A DNA stretch of 64,000 bases from assembly GCF_900101505.1 (NCBI RefSeq), contig NZ_FMZI01000014.1, positions 1 to 64,000 of the forward strand, written 5' to 3'. The notes below the pieces were generated by a model. It was not told where the DNA came from and ran no database searches. It worked only from the letters and a program-made list of their open reading frames with translations. This stretch comes from Antarctobacter albus (lineage in GTDB: Bacteria > Pseudomonadota > Alphaproteobacteria > Rhodobacterales > Rhodobacteraceae). The position numbers and the translations under genes were made by a program. Below are positions 24,633 through 32,812 of the stretch, in pieces; within the stretch, counting starts at the first letter, position 1; the number at the start of each line of letters is the position of its first letter.

Positions 24633-25475
24633 TCAGGCCGCGGATTCCCGGGGCATCCTGTCGATCAGCTGGTCGGCCTGCCTTTCAAATGCGTCGCGGG
24701 CGCTCCGAATGCCGTTTTGCATGGCAAAGCTTTCAAAGCTGTCGGTCATGATATCGAGCTTGGCAAGAAACCGCCGCCGGGCAAAGACGTGGCCCTGCGC
24801 ATTCCAGGCCGCCTCGAGTCGGTCGGTTTCCTGTTCCATGATCTCCACGACCCTGCGCGCGGGCCGATCAAGCCGCTCGGCTGTCCGGGGATCGCCCGAG
24901 ATCTGCCGCATCGGGGTCAGCACCAGCCGGCGTGCGGCCTCGACCTTGAGCGTCAGCGTGGCATCGTCCAGCGCGGCAACGCGATCAGCCAGCGAGGCAA
25001 GGGCCGCTTCGACACTGTCCAGGGCCGCCTCGCGCCGTGCCCGTCCCGAACTCTTGTTGCGCATCGGGTCCGGACCGAAAGCGGAAAGGGCCAGCCCGGC
25101 GGCCAAGACCCCGGTCAGCGCCGGAATCCACAGGTTGTCGTACTTGTGTCCGGCGAGGATCAGCACGACGAGGCCGATCAAGATGGACCCGATCACCTTG
25201 CGAGGCACCCGCGGGGCACGCGCAACCTCGGCATGGTCGTAGTCATGATGAATCTGCTGCCCGGCCGCGATCAGGCGCAGCGCCAGCGAGTAGACCCAGA
25301 GCAGGGCAATCGCTGTGGCAATGCCGGCAAAGGAATCCTGGAAGACCCAGAGCAAAAGGGGGAAGGCGGCCAGAAAGAGGAAGTTCAGACCGGATTCGAT
25401 CTGCGTCCTTTCGACGGCCAGACCGTCAGTGCCCTCGTCAGGGGCGGATTCCGCGGTATCGTGGATATGGTCCAT
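24633..25475 (-). CDS. Second XpaC-like membrane protein (paralogue)
   Basis: A 280-residue protein with the same plan as the XpaC protein encoded downstream. A hydrophobic hairpin (FLFLAAFPLLLWVFQ to ALLWVYSLALRLI), a charged loop ending in VPRK, a second hairpin (VIGSILIGLVVLILAG to GLALSAF), the junction GPDPMRNK (matching GIDPLKDK in the neighbour) and a long helical charged tail. Overall identity between the two is low, so the duplication is old. It lies 16 bases after the 65-residue gene and is probably operon gene 2. It may be annotated as hypothetical elsewhere. Confidence 0.75.
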   Translation of the reverse strand: MDHIHDTAESAPDEGTDGLAVERTQIESGLNFLFLAAFPLLLWVFQDSFAGIATAIALLWVYSLALRLIAAGQQIHHDYDHAEVARAPRVPRKVIGSILIGLVVLILAGHKYDNLWIPALTGVLAAGLALSAFGPDPMRNKSSGRARREAALDSVEAALASLADRVAALDDATLTLKVEAARRLVLTPMRQISGDPRTAERLDRPARRVVEIMEQETDRLEAAWNAQGHVFARRRFLAKLDIMTDSFESFAMQNGIRSARDAFERQADQLIDRMPRESAA

Positions 25476-25491
25476 CCGCCCCGGCGCCTCC

Positions 25492-25689
25492 TCAGGTGTA
25501 GCTCATGATGAAGATCATCAGCCAGAGTGCGAAATAGGCGATGTGTCTTATCAACTGCCCGTTCTTCCGTGCGCGACGGGTATAGGTGGCCACCGCGTCG
25601 AAGGTGTCGACCGCGACCATGCGCAGGTTCCCAACCACCAGCAGGGCGGAGGCGAGGAGAATCGAAAGGGCTATGAATGTTGTCACCAT
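25492..25689 (-). CDS. 65-residue two-helix membrane protein, first gene of the TelA/XpaC cluster
   Basis: A small protein starting MVTTFIALSILLASALLVVG with a second helix HIAYFALWLMIFIMSYT and a basic loop (YTRRARKNGQLIRH) between them. The family was not recognised. Its start codon sits in the loop of a perfect 10-bp inverted repeat (25675-25702), and no SD is visible upstream, so translation is either poor, controlled by the hairpin, or leaderless. The gene ends 16 bases before the XpaC paralogue. Confidence 0.7.
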   Translation of the reverse strand: MVTTFIALSILLASALLVVGNLRMVAVDTFDAVATYTRRARKNGQLIRHIAYFALWLMIFIMSYT

Positions 25690-25702
25690 GAGGACAACAT
25701 TC
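25675..25702. promoter_or_regulatory. Perfect 10-bp inverted repeat around the start codon of the TelA cluster
   Basis: GAATGTTGTC (25675-25684) and GACAACATTC (25693-25702) are exact reverse complements separated by 8 bases that contain the start codon of the first cluster gene (25687-25689). It could be a repressor operator at a leaderless transcript start, or an RNA hairpin that presents or hides the start codon. Confidence 0.6.
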
Positions 25703-25792
25703 GTGCGAAACGGGGCGAAATCGGGGCAAGCGCCGGGAAAAATAAAGAAAAGTTAACGATGGGTGAAGCGAATGCCGCAGCCGGCCCTGTCG

Positions 25793-26632
25793 TTAACCCT
25801 TTCTCGGCTCCCGCCGGCGGCGTTGAACCTGTCGCTTGCCCGGATGCCCGGGCTTGCCGGGTTTGCCCTGTTTCGCGGGCTTGGCCGTGCCCTCCGGCTC
25901 GGGCTCCAGTCCCAGTTGATCGCGCAGGATCTTGCGGCGGACTTCCTGCACCTCGCCGGGTTTCATCTGGCCCAGCTGGAACGGCCCGTAGGACACGCGG
26001 ATCAGCCGGTTCACGGTCAGGCCGATGTCGGTCATGGCGCGGCGGATCTCGCGGTTCTTGCCCTCGCGCAGGCCAACGGTCAGCCAGGCGTTGGCGCCCT
26101 GCTGGCGGTCCAGGCTGACCTGCATCGGCTGGAATTTCTGCCCGTCGACCTCGATGCCCTCGCGCAGCGGTTTCAGCACCTCGTCCGTCGGGCGGCCGTT
26201 GACGCGGACGCGGTATTTCCGCAGCCACCCGGTCGAGGGCAGTTCCAGCTTGCGCTTGATCGCCCCGTCATTTGTCAGCAGCAGCAATCCCTCGGAGTTG
26301 AGGTCGAGCCGTCCGACGCTCATGACGCGGGGCAGATCCTCGGGCAGATCGTCGTAGATCGTGGGCCGTCCCTGTTCGTCGCGCGTGGTCGTCACCAGCC
26401 CGGTCGGCTTGTGATACAGCCAAAGCCGCGCGGCTTCGGGAGCCTCCAGCGGAGTGCCGTCGACGGTGACCTTGTCCGCATCGGTGACGTTCAGCGCGGC
26501 GCGGTCGATCACCTTGCCGTTCACGGTGACGCGGCCCTCGGCGATCATGCGTTCGGCCTCGCGCCGGCTGGCGCGGCCTGCGCGGGCGATGACCTTGGCG
26601 ATTCGCTCTCCGGGTGGGGTCTTGTTTTCCAT
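25793..26632 (-). CDS. 23S/16S rRNA pseudouridine synthase, RluB/RsuA family with S4 domain
   Basis: A 279-residue enzyme that isomerises a specific rRNA uridine. An N-terminal S4 RNA-binding domain (RIAKVIARAGRASRREAERMIAEGRVTVNG, about 10-60) precedes the RsuA-type catalytic domain with VGRLDLNSEGLLLLTND, holding the catalytic Asp at about residue 113. The C-terminal GKNREIRRAM motif follows. The tail after about 240 is basic and low-complexity, typical of alphaproteobacterial RluB-like proteins. Position 2605 specificity (RluB) is likely but not proven. It is divergent from tadA across a spacer with two palindromes. Confidence 0.9.
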   Translation of the reverse strand: MENKTPPGERIAKVIARAGRASRREAERMIAEGRVTVNGKVIDRAALNVTDADKVTVDGTPLEAPEAARLWLYHKPTGLVTTTRDEQGRPTIYDDLPEDLPRVMSVGRLDLNSEGLLLLTNDGAIKRKLELPSTGWLRKYRVRVNGRPTDEVLKPLREGIEVDGQKFQPMQVSLDRQQGANAWLTVGLREGKNREIRRAMTDIGLTVNRLIRVSYGPFQLGQMKPGEVQEVRRKILRDQLGLEPEPEGTAKPAKQGKPGKPGHPGKRQVQRRRREPRKG

Positions 26633-26665
26633 CCACGTCCTTTAGCGCGGCAGCGGGGCCGGGCG

Positions 26666-26708
26666 AAAGGGCCTTCGAAGGCCCTTTGAAGGTGCTTGCA
26701 AGCGCCTT
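26666..26708. repeat. Two adjacent palindromes between the rluB-like gene and tadA
   Basis: A perfect 22-bp palindrome (26666-26687, core GGGCCTTCGAAGGCCC) is followed one base later by AAGGTGCTTGCAAGCGCCTT (26689-26708), palindromic except for one pair. Together they fill much of the 108-base divergent spacer. They could be stacked operators, a cruciform, or dispersed repeat elements. Confidence 0.6.
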
Positions 26709-26740
26709 TCCCCCACCCTCCACCCGCGCTAACAGGTGGC

Positions 26741-27190
26741 ATGACATTCCGCAGCCACATGGACACCGCCCTGGAAGAGGCGCAGGCCGCCGCCCGGCGC
26801 GGCGAGGTGCCGGTCGGGGCTGTCCTGGTCTCGCCCGGTGGCGAGGTGATCGCGCAGGCAGGCAACCGCACCCGGGAATTGAACGACCCCACCGCCCATG
26901 CCGAGGTGCTGGTGATCCGCGCCGGCTGTTCGATGCTGGGGTCCGAACGGTTGCCGGAGCATGATCTTTACGTCACGCTGGAGCCGTGTCCGATGTGCGC
27001 CGCGGCAATCGGTTTTGCCCGTATCCGGAGGCTGTACTACGGTGCGTCCGATCCGAAATCCGGCGGCGTGGCGCAGGGGCCGCGGGTGTTTTCCCACCCG
27101 CAGTGCCATCACGTGCCGGAAATCTATGATGGCATCGGCGGGGACGCGGCCTCGGGGTTGCTGCGTGACTTCTTTGCGGCGCGGAGGTGA
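26741..27190 (+). CDS. tadA: tRNA-adenosine(34) deaminase
   Basis: A 149-residue cytidine/deoxycytidylate deaminase-fold enzyme that converts A34 to inosine in tRNA-Arg(ACG). The zinc site is complete: HAEV (His and catalytic Glu, about residue 49) and PCPMCAAAI (two Cys, about 81-84). The start at 26741 ([17 protein letters not shown]) is chosen because the longer frame adds only Pro-rich, non-family sequence. It is followed four bases later by the rluE-like gene, so the two are co-transcribed. Confidence 0.94.
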   Translation: MTFRSHMDTALEEAQAAARRGEVPVGAVLVSPGGEVIAQAGNRTRELNDPTAHAEVLVIRAGCSMLGSERLPEHDLYVTLEPCPMCAAAIGFARIRRLYYGASDPKSGGVAQGPRVFSHPQCHHVPEIYDGIGGDAASGLLRDFFAARR

Positions 27191-27194
27191 GGGC

Positions 27195-27740
27195 ATGGCG
27201 CGCGTGATCCTGTTCAACAAGCCGTTCGGTGTGCTTTCGCAGTTCACCGACAAGGGCAACGCGGACACGCCGCGCGCAACCCTGTCGGATTTCATCGACG
27301 TGCCGGGGGTCTATCCGGCGGGCCGGTTGGACCGCGACAGCGAGGGACTATTGGTGCTGACCGACGACGGGCGGCTGCAGGCACGGATCGCCAGTCCGAA
27401 ATTCAAGCGGCCCAAGACCTACCTCGTGCAGGTCGAGGGCACGCCGGCCACGGATCAGCTTGAGGCGCTGCGCAAGGGCGTCACGCTGAAGGACGGGCCG
27501 ACCCGTCCGGCGCGCTGCGTGGCGATCGATCCGCCAGACCTCTGGCCGCGCATTCCGCCGGTGAGGTTCCGCAAGACGGTGCCCGACGCCTGGCTGGAGA
27601 TGACCATCACCGAGGGGCGCAATCGGCAGGTGCGGCGCATGTGCGCCCATGTCGGCCTGCCATGCCTGCGTCTGGTGCGCTGGTCGGTCGGGGACTGGAC
27701 GCTGGACGGGATCGCGCCGGGAAAATGGCGCGAGGCATGA
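27195..27740 (+). CDS. rluE: 23S rRNA pseudouridine synthase, RluE-like
   Basis: A 181-residue pseudouridine synthase without an S4 domain, as in RluE, which modifies U2457 of 23S rRNA. It starts [19 protein letters not shown], has the catalytic [17 protein letters not shown] segment (Asp at about residue 45) and ends with [26 protein letters not shown] 27195 lies four bases after the tadA stop with GAGGTGAGGG as SD; the frame is open much further upstream inside tadA but without a suitable start. Confidence 0.9.
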   Translation: MARVILFNKPFGVLSQFTDKGNADTPRATLSDFIDVPGVYPAGRLDRDSEGLLVLTDDGRLQARIASPKFKRPKTYLVQVEGTPATDQLEALRKGVTLKDGPTRPARCVAIDPPDLWPRIPPVRFRKTVPDAWLEMTITEGRNRQVRRMCAHVGLPCLRLVRWSVGDWTLDGIAPGKWREA

Positions 27741-27786
27741 AGGGCAACCGGCGCAAGGCTCCGGGTCGTGCCCGCCCGGGGCCGGA

Positions 27787-28596
27787 TTACCGGGACGGTG
27801 CCGAAAGGAACTGGATGCGGTCCCAGAGGGCCCGAACCGTGGTATCCGGCAGCACGAGGCCCAGCCTGACGCACAGGACGTTGTGCAGGGCTACGGCGCT
27901 GGTCAGCAACCGTTTCTCGCCCGCTTCGTTCAACTGTCGGTCCAGCAGGCCCAACGGTATATCCCCGTCATAGCCCTTAACCATGAGGTGATGCGGAAAA
28001 GGCGCCTGCGGCCAGTGCGTGCAAAGAAAGTTCCCGGCCTCGATGTCGCTGTCGCTGACATGGGCATCATCGAAGCCGTACAGCGCGAACTCCTCATCGG
28101 GCTTGCGCAGGAAAAGCACCCGCTCGCCGGTTCCGGGATCGTCGCGCAGGATATAGCTGCCGTTGGGGGAGGTCTGGGGGCCATTCTCATGCAGCAAGAG
28201 TGGCTCTAGCGGAGTTGGTCCGCCAAATCCGGCGTCAGCCAGGTAATCGGTGCCATCGATCCGGCAGATCAACAGGAGATGGGTGCGCGCGCCGCCCTGC
28301 GTCGCCCCCTTGCGGACGCGGGCAAGTCGCCGTGTCACGTCGAACCCCAGCGCTTGCAAGGCGTCCTGAAACAGCCGGTTCTGTTCAAAGCAATAGCCGC
28401 CACGGCCCCGGTGCAGGATCTTGTCGGCGACTTCTGCAGAGCCTACGCCGGGGGCTATCCCCAGGAAGGGGTCGATGTCCTCGAAGGGAATGCGCCGGAT
28501 CTGCGCCGATTGCAGCCGGGACAGCCCCTCGACCGTGACCGGCACGTGGCTGATGCGCAGCCGGTCGAGATAGAGGGAGAGGTCGAAACCGCTCAC
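27787..28596 (-). CDS. Arylamine N-acetyltransferase
   Basis: A 269-residue NAT-family enzyme transferring acetyl groups from acetyl-CoA to arylamines and hydrazines, or related acyl groups in biosynthesis. The catalytic triad is visible: Cys in GRGGYCFEQNRLF (about residue 70), His in ARTHLLLI (about 109) and Asp in DAGFGGPT (about 124). The N-terminal DLSLYLDRLRI and RIPFEDIDPFLG segments also fit. It lies just downstream of hemF (10-base gap), so it is likely in the same transcript although functionally unrelated. Confidence 0.92.
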   Translation of the reverse strand: MSGFDLSLYLDRLRISHVPVTVEGLSRLQSAQIRRIPFEDIDPFLGIAPGVGSAEVADKILHRGRGGYCFEQNRLFQDALQALGFDVTRRLARVRKGATQGGARTHLLLICRIDGTDYLADAGFGGPTPLEPLLLHENGPQTSPNGSYILRDDPGTGERVLFLRKPDEEFALYGFDDAHVSDSDIEAGNFLCTHWPQAPFPHHLMVKGYDGDIPLGLLDRQLNEAGEKRLLTSAVALHNVLCVRLGLVLPDTTVRALWDRIQFLSAPSR

Positions 28597-28606
28597 TGTT
28601 CGGCGC

Positions 28607-29488
28607 TCAGACCCATTTCGCCAATGGTGGCAGGCTCATCAGGACGGCATTGGCGTCATGGCCGGTGGCCAACCCGAACTTGGTGCCCCGGTCATAGACC
28701 AGGTTGTATTCGGCATAGAGCCCGCGGTGGATCAGCTGGGTGTCCTTGTCATCCTCGGTGCAGGCCTGCACCCGGCGCTTTTCCACCAGCGGCAGGTAGG
28801 CGGGCAGAAAGGCGCGGCCGATGTCCTGCGTCAGGGCGAAATCGGCCTCCCAGTCGCCGGTGTTGCGATCGTCCATGAAGATGCCGCCGACGCCGCGCGC
28901 CCGGTGGCGGTGGGGGATGTAGAAATACTCGTCCGCCCAGGCCTTCAGCTCGGGGTAGAGCGTGTCTCCGTGCGGATCGAGATGCGCCTTTTGGGTGGCG
29001 TGGAAATGGGCAGTGTCTTCATCGTATTCGATGCAGGGGTTCAGGTCGGACCCGCCGCCGAACCACCAGGCGCCGGGGGTCCAGAACATGCGGGTGTTCA
29101 TGTGGACGGCGGGGCAATGCGGGTTCTGCATGTGGGCGACAAGGCTGATGCCCGAGGCCCAGAAGCGCGGGTCGTTGTCCATGCCGGGCACGCCACGCGC
29201 CGCCATCGCCTTTTGCGCGGCCTCGCCCAGGGTGCCGTAGACGGTCGAGACGTTGACGCCGACCTTTTCAAACACGCGTCCGCCGCGCATGACGCTCATC
29301 AGTCCGCCGCCCGCGTCTGATCCGTCGTCGGAGGCGCGCTTTGTCTCGGTCACCTCGAAGCGGCCCGGTGCCATGTCAGAGAAGGGGCCTTCGGAATGGC
29401 TGTCCTCCAGCCCTTCGAAAGCGGCAACGATCTCGTCGCGCAACTGGCGGAACCAGTTGCTGGCGCGGTCCTTTTCGGTGTCCATCAT
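28607..29488 (-). CDS. hemF: Oxygen-dependent coproporphyrinogen III oxidase
   Basis: A 293-residue enzyme converting coproporphyrinogen III to protoporphyrinogen IX with O2 during haem synthesis. Family marks are GGGLMSVMRGGRVFEKVGVN, CPAVHMNTRMFW with the active-site region, GGGSDLNPCIEYDEDTAHFH and RRVQACTEDDKDTQLIHRG plus GLYAEYNLVYDRGTKFGL near the C-terminus. Its presence fits an aerobic lifestyle; hemC and hemE are about 11-12 kb away. No frame defects. Confidence 0.96.
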   Translation of the reverse strand: MMDTEKDRASNWFRQLRDEIVAAFEGLEDSHSEGPFSDMAPGRFEVTETKRASDDGSDAGGGLMSVMRGGRVFEKVGVNVSTVYGTLGEAAQKAMAARGVPGMDNDPRFWASGISLVAHMQNPHCPAVHMNTRMFWTPGAWWFGGGSDLNPCIEYDEDTAHFHATQKAHLDPHGDTLYPELKAWADEYFYIPHRHRARGVGGIFMDDRNTGDWEADFALTQDIGRAFLPAYLPLVEKRRVQACTEDDKDTQLIHRGLYAEYNLVYDRGTKFGLATGHDANAVLMSLPPLAKWV

Positions 29489-29543
29489 GCGGTGCTCTCC
29501 CTTTTCAGGGATGTCTAGGTCAGCATGGCACGCGCGACAAGCG

Positions 29544-30344
29544 TCAGTGCGCCGGGGCCGCCACCGGGTCCAGCAGGGTGCGCCCGCCGTCGACCGTCAT
29601 GATCTGGCCGGTGACAAAGCCCGCGCCCTCGCAGGAAAGAAACTGCACCGACTCGGCCAGTTCGCGCGGGGCGGCGATGCGGCCCAGCGGCGTGTGGTCC
29701 TCGATGTCAGAGCGATAGCTCTTGTGCTCGCGCAGCGTGTCCTTGAGGCTGGAGGACATGACCGAACCGAAGGCGACCGCGTTCACGCGGATCCGGTGCG
29801 GCGCCAGCGCCACGGCCATCGAGCGGGTCATCTGGTCCAGCGCGGCGCAGGACACGGAATAACCCAGCAGTTCGGGATGCGTGCGGCGCGCGGCGATGGA
29901 CGACAGGTTGACGATGGCGCCCACCTGTCCCTCTTCCTGTCCCGCCGCCTGCTTGATCATCCGGCGCGAGACCAGCTGGGTCATGCGGTAGGCCGTCGTC
30001 AGGTTCTGCGACAGAAGCGTTTCCATCGTGTCATCCTCCAGGTCCAGCGGATCGGAGGTCAGCAGCTGGCGCGAGCCGTTGATCAGGATGTCGACCCGGT
30101 CAAAGGCGTCGAGCGTGGCGGAAAGAAGGTTTGCCATTGTCAGGCGTTCGCGCAGGTCGCCGGCAAAGTAGCGGATCGCGCTGTCGTCGTCGGACCCCTT
30201 GCATTCCTTGACCAGCTGCGGCTCGTCCATGTCGGCGAGCATGACGTTGGCGCCCTTGTTGGCGAAATGCCGGGCGATGGCCAGGCCCACGCCATTGGCG
30301 GCGCCGGTCACGATCGCGGTCTTGCCTTCGATGGAGAAACTCAT
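29544..30344 (-). CDS. SDR-family protein lacking the catalytic lysine
   Basis: A 266-residue Rossmann-fold short-chain dehydrogenase/reductase relative. The cofactor motif TGAANGVGLAIA (about residue 14) is normal, as are NLSS (catalytic Ser) and the C-terminal VTGQIMTVDGG. But the YxxxK active site reads YSVSC, with Cys in place of Lys, and the usual NNAG is INGSR. Classical oxidoreductase chemistry is therefore doubtful; it may bind NAD(P) without this reaction or use another mechanism. The reading frame is clean, so this is not simple decay. It lies between hemF and the rsmC-like gene, all leftward. Confidence 0.88.
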   Translation of the reverse strand: MSFSIEGKTAIVTGAANGVGLAIARHFANKGANVMLADMDEPQLVKECKGSDDDSAIRYFAGDLRERLTMANLLSATLDAFDRVDILINGSRQLLTSDPLDLEDDTMETLLSQNLTTAYRMTQLVSRRMIKQAAGQEEGQVGAIVNLSSIAARRTHPELLGYSVSCAALDQMTRSMAVALAPHRIRVNAVAFGSVMSSSLKDTLREHKSYRSDIEDHTPLGRIAAPRELAESVQFLSCEGAGFVTGQIMTVDGGRTLLDPVAAPAH

Positions 30345-30383
30345 GGGGGCCTCGTGAGGGTTGTCCGGTCAAGCTAACCGGGT

Positions 30384-31373
30384 TCAGCGCCGTTGACGAG
30401 AGGGGCGTGCGGCCTGAAGGATCTTGAACCGGTTGTCGCCGCCGATTTCGGTGGTTTCGCGGAAACTCTCGGCCAGCGTGGCCTCGTAGGGCAGGTGGCG
30501 GTTGGCAACCAGCCAGAGCCGTCCGTGCGGCGCAAGGATGCGGGCGGCAGAGGTGATGAAGGCGCGACCGATGTCCGGATCGGCCTTGCGGCCCTGGTGA
30601 AAGGGCGGGTTCATGATGACACCGTCCAGCGCACTGGCAGGCGTCCAGTCCGTTGCATCGGCCCAGTGGAACTGCGCGCGGGCGTCGGTGACGTTTTCGC
30701 GCGCGCAATCCAGCGCGGCCTTCTCTGCCTCGACGAGGTGCAGTTCGGTGATAGCCTCACGGGCCAGGATCTGGCGCGACAACCAGCCCCAACCGGCGCC
30801 GAGATCGGCAAAACGCCCCTTGAGCGTGGACGGCAAGGCCTTGGCCAGGGCCTGGCTGGCCGGATCGGGGCCGTCGGCGGAAAAGATGCCTGGCGCGGTC
30901 AGGTCGCCAGAGGGCAGGCGCGCGGGATCATGCCGCCAGTCCGCCAGATCGGCGCCGCCTTCGAACCACAGGCATTTGCCATGTGCCTTGGACACCTGGC
31001 CCAGCAGCGTCACGCGGCCGCGCAGGGCCTTGGCCAGGGCCTCGACCCCGTCGGTCTTGGCGCCGTTGACCACCACCAGCCCACCGGGCGCCAAGGCGCT
31101 GGCCCGGGCGATGCGGTCCTCGGCCAGGTCACGGGCGCGGGGTAGGGTCACGATGACCGCGGCATAGGGGCCTTCTGGCTCGGTCTGCACGGCGATGCCG
31201 CGCTGTTGCCAGGCGGTGTGATCGGGAAAGAAGGTCTGGATGACCTCGACGCGGGTCGGGTCAAATCCGTCCAGCGCGGCATCTCCGGGCGCGCCAAAGA
31301 GGGCAATACGCCCGTCGGCAGGCAGCGAAAGGCCGCCGGAGGCGAGGGCGAAGGAAAGACGATCGGACGACAT
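30384..31373 (-). CDS. rsmC: 16S rRNA (guanine-N2) methyltransferase, RsmC/RlmG type
   Basis: A 329-residue two-domain class I SAM methyltransferase. The N-terminal half is a degenerate methyltransferase-like domain. The C-terminal half has the SAM motif FADLGAGWGWLSRQIL (about 188-203), an acidic LVEAEKAALDCARENV and the catalytic NPPFHQG (about 255), as in RsmC, which methylates G1207 of 16S rRNA. RlmG is an alternative assignment. It is encoded 21 bases downstream of clpS. Confidence 0.86.
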   Translation of the reverse strand: MSSDRLSFALASGGLSLPADGRIALFGAPGDAALDGFDPTRVEVIQTFFPDHTAWQQRGIAVQTEPEGPYAAVIVTLPRARDLAEDRIARASALAPGGLVVVNGAKTDGVEALAKALRGRVTLLGQVSKAHGKCLWFEGGADLADWRHDPARLPSGDLTAPGIFSADGPDPASQALAKALPSTLKGRFADLGAGWGWLSRQILAREAITELHLVEAEKAALDCARENVTDARAQFHWADATDWTPASALDGVIMNPPFHQGRKADPDIGRAFITSAARILAPHGRLWLVANRHLPYEATLAESFRETTEIGGDNRFKILQAARPSRQRR

Positions 31374-31394
31374 GGGACGGAAAGGCGCGGGCGC

Positions 31395-31751
31395 CTATTC
31401 CTTCTCCATCGTGCATTGCAGGGGGTGCTGGTGCCGGCGGGCAAAATCCATGACCTGCCCCACCTTGGTCTCGGCGATCTCGTGGCTGAAGACGCCGACC
31501 ACGGCGACACCCTTCTTGTGGACGGTCAGCATGACCTCGAAGGCCTGCGCATGGGTCATGCCAAAGAACCGTTCCAGCACGTGAACGACGAATTCCATCG
31601 GCGTATAATCATCGTTCAGCAGCAGAACCTTGTAGAGCGGCGGGCGCTTGGTCCTGGGCTTGGTCTTCACGGCGATACCGGCGTCGCCCTCGCCGTCATC
31701 GGGCGGGGTGCCGGTCATCATGAACGTCCGTGTGAAGTGGGCGTCTGTCAT
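31395..31751 (-). CDS. clpS: ATP-dependent Clp protease adaptor
   Basis: A 118-residue adaptor that delivers N-end-rule substrates to ClpA/ClpP. The core [32 protein letters not shown] contains the conserved NDDxTPMEFVV and the substrate pocket residues, and [12 protein letters not shown] closes the fold. The N-terminal extension of about 30 residues is flexible and acidic. No clpA follows in this window. It is divergent from the HAD hydrolase gene. Confidence 0.95.
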   Translation of the reverse strand: MTDAHFTRTFMMTGTPPDDGEGDAGIAVKTKPRTKRPPLYKVLLLNDDYTPMEFVVHVLERFFGMTHAQAFEVMLTVHKKGVAVVGVFSHEIAETKVGQVMDFARRHQHPLQCTMEKE

Positions 31752-31844
31752 CAGGGCAATCGCGCTTTGGGTTTCCGTCTACGGCCCCTGTATATAGGGT
31801 AGGGGGCGTTGGCGAAAAGGGGGCCGTTCGCGGCTGCATACAGG

Positions 31845-32543
31845 ATGCCGAAAAAACTGCAAACAATCGGTTTCGATGCGGACGATACTCTGTGGCACAA
31901 CGAGCGCTTTTTCGTGCTCACACAAGAGCGATTCGCCGATCTGCTGCGCGACTACGCGGAAAAGGACCACCTGGCCGAACGCCTGATCGAGGCCGAGCGG
32001 CGCAATATCGGCCACTACGGATTCGGGGTGAAGGGCTTTGTCCTGTCGATGATCGAGACCGCCATCGAGGTTACGGAGGGGCGGGTGCCGGCCTCTGTCA
32101 TCTCGGACCTGATGGCGGCGGGGCGCGATATGCTGGCCCATCCGATCGAGCTGTTGCCCCATGCGCAGGAGGCGGTCGAGGCGGTGGCCGATACGCACCG
32201 GGTGCTGCTGATCACCAAGGGCGACCTGCTGCACCAGGAACGCAAGCTGGCTCAATCGGGCCTAGGGGACCTTTTTGACGGGGTCGAGATCGTCTCGGAC
32301 AAGCAGCCCGACACCTATGCGCGCATCTTCGGTGCCCTGCCCGGCGGCGCCGGTGCGGCGATGATGGTGGGCAACTCGATGAAATCGGACGTCGTCCCCG
32401 CCATCGCGGCCGGGGCCTGGGGCGTGCATGTCCCGCATGACCTGGCCTGGGCGCTGGAACATGCCGAGCCCCCCGAAGCGCCGCGATTCCGGACCCTGAT
32501 TGACCTTGGGGACCTTCCCGGCCTCGTTCACGAGATCGGTTGA
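31845..32543 (+). CDS. HAD-superfamily hydrolase
   Basis: A 232-residue HAD phosphatase-like protein. Motif I is GFDADDTLWHNE (nucleophile and acid Asp, about residues 10-12), motif II LLITKGD with Thr, and motifs III/IV K...AAMMVGNSMKSDVVPAIAAGAWGVHVP. The insertion between motifs I and II is an alpha-helical C1 cap. The substrate is unknown; relatives act on small phosphorylated metabolites. ATG 31845 is preferred because motif I then lies at the usual distance from the N-terminus. Confidence 0.87.
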   Translation: MPKKLQTIGFDADDTLWHNERFFVLTQERFADLLRDYAEKDHLAERLIEAERRNIGHYGFGVKGFVLSMIETAIEVTEGRVPASVISDLMAAGRDMLAHPIELLPHAQEAVEAVADTHRVLLITKGDLLHQERKLAQSGLGDLFDGVEIVSDKQPDTYARIFGALPGGAGAAMMVGNSMKSDVVPAIAAGAWGVHVPHDLAWALEHAEPPEAPRFRTLIDLGDLPGLVHEIG

Positions 32544-32812
32544 AAGGGGGGCGACCCGAGTCGCCACATTTCGGCCATATTTCGCCACAGTCCCGCCCCA
32601 ATGGACGGTCTAGGGGGCGGACCTGTCTTGACCCGCTACATCTAGCGCGTTCACAATGATAAAAACCTATGAATATCAGGGCATTGTCCGCTTCTCTTGA
32701 AGCTGTTTTCGTGTTAGCATTCTCTTAACCACGGCTGCGCAAAATGGGGCCGGGACATAAGCAACAACCCCAACCGAAAAATCGGGGGGACGAGGCAGAA
32801 AGGCAGTGTATC

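Noticed and set aside
25752-25797. GTTAACGA/TCGTTAAC inverted pair near the start of the TelA cluster as CtrA sites
   Set aside because: The 30-base spacer and lack of a TTAA-N7-TTAA arrangement do not fit CtrA; one arm overlaps the rluB-like stop codon.
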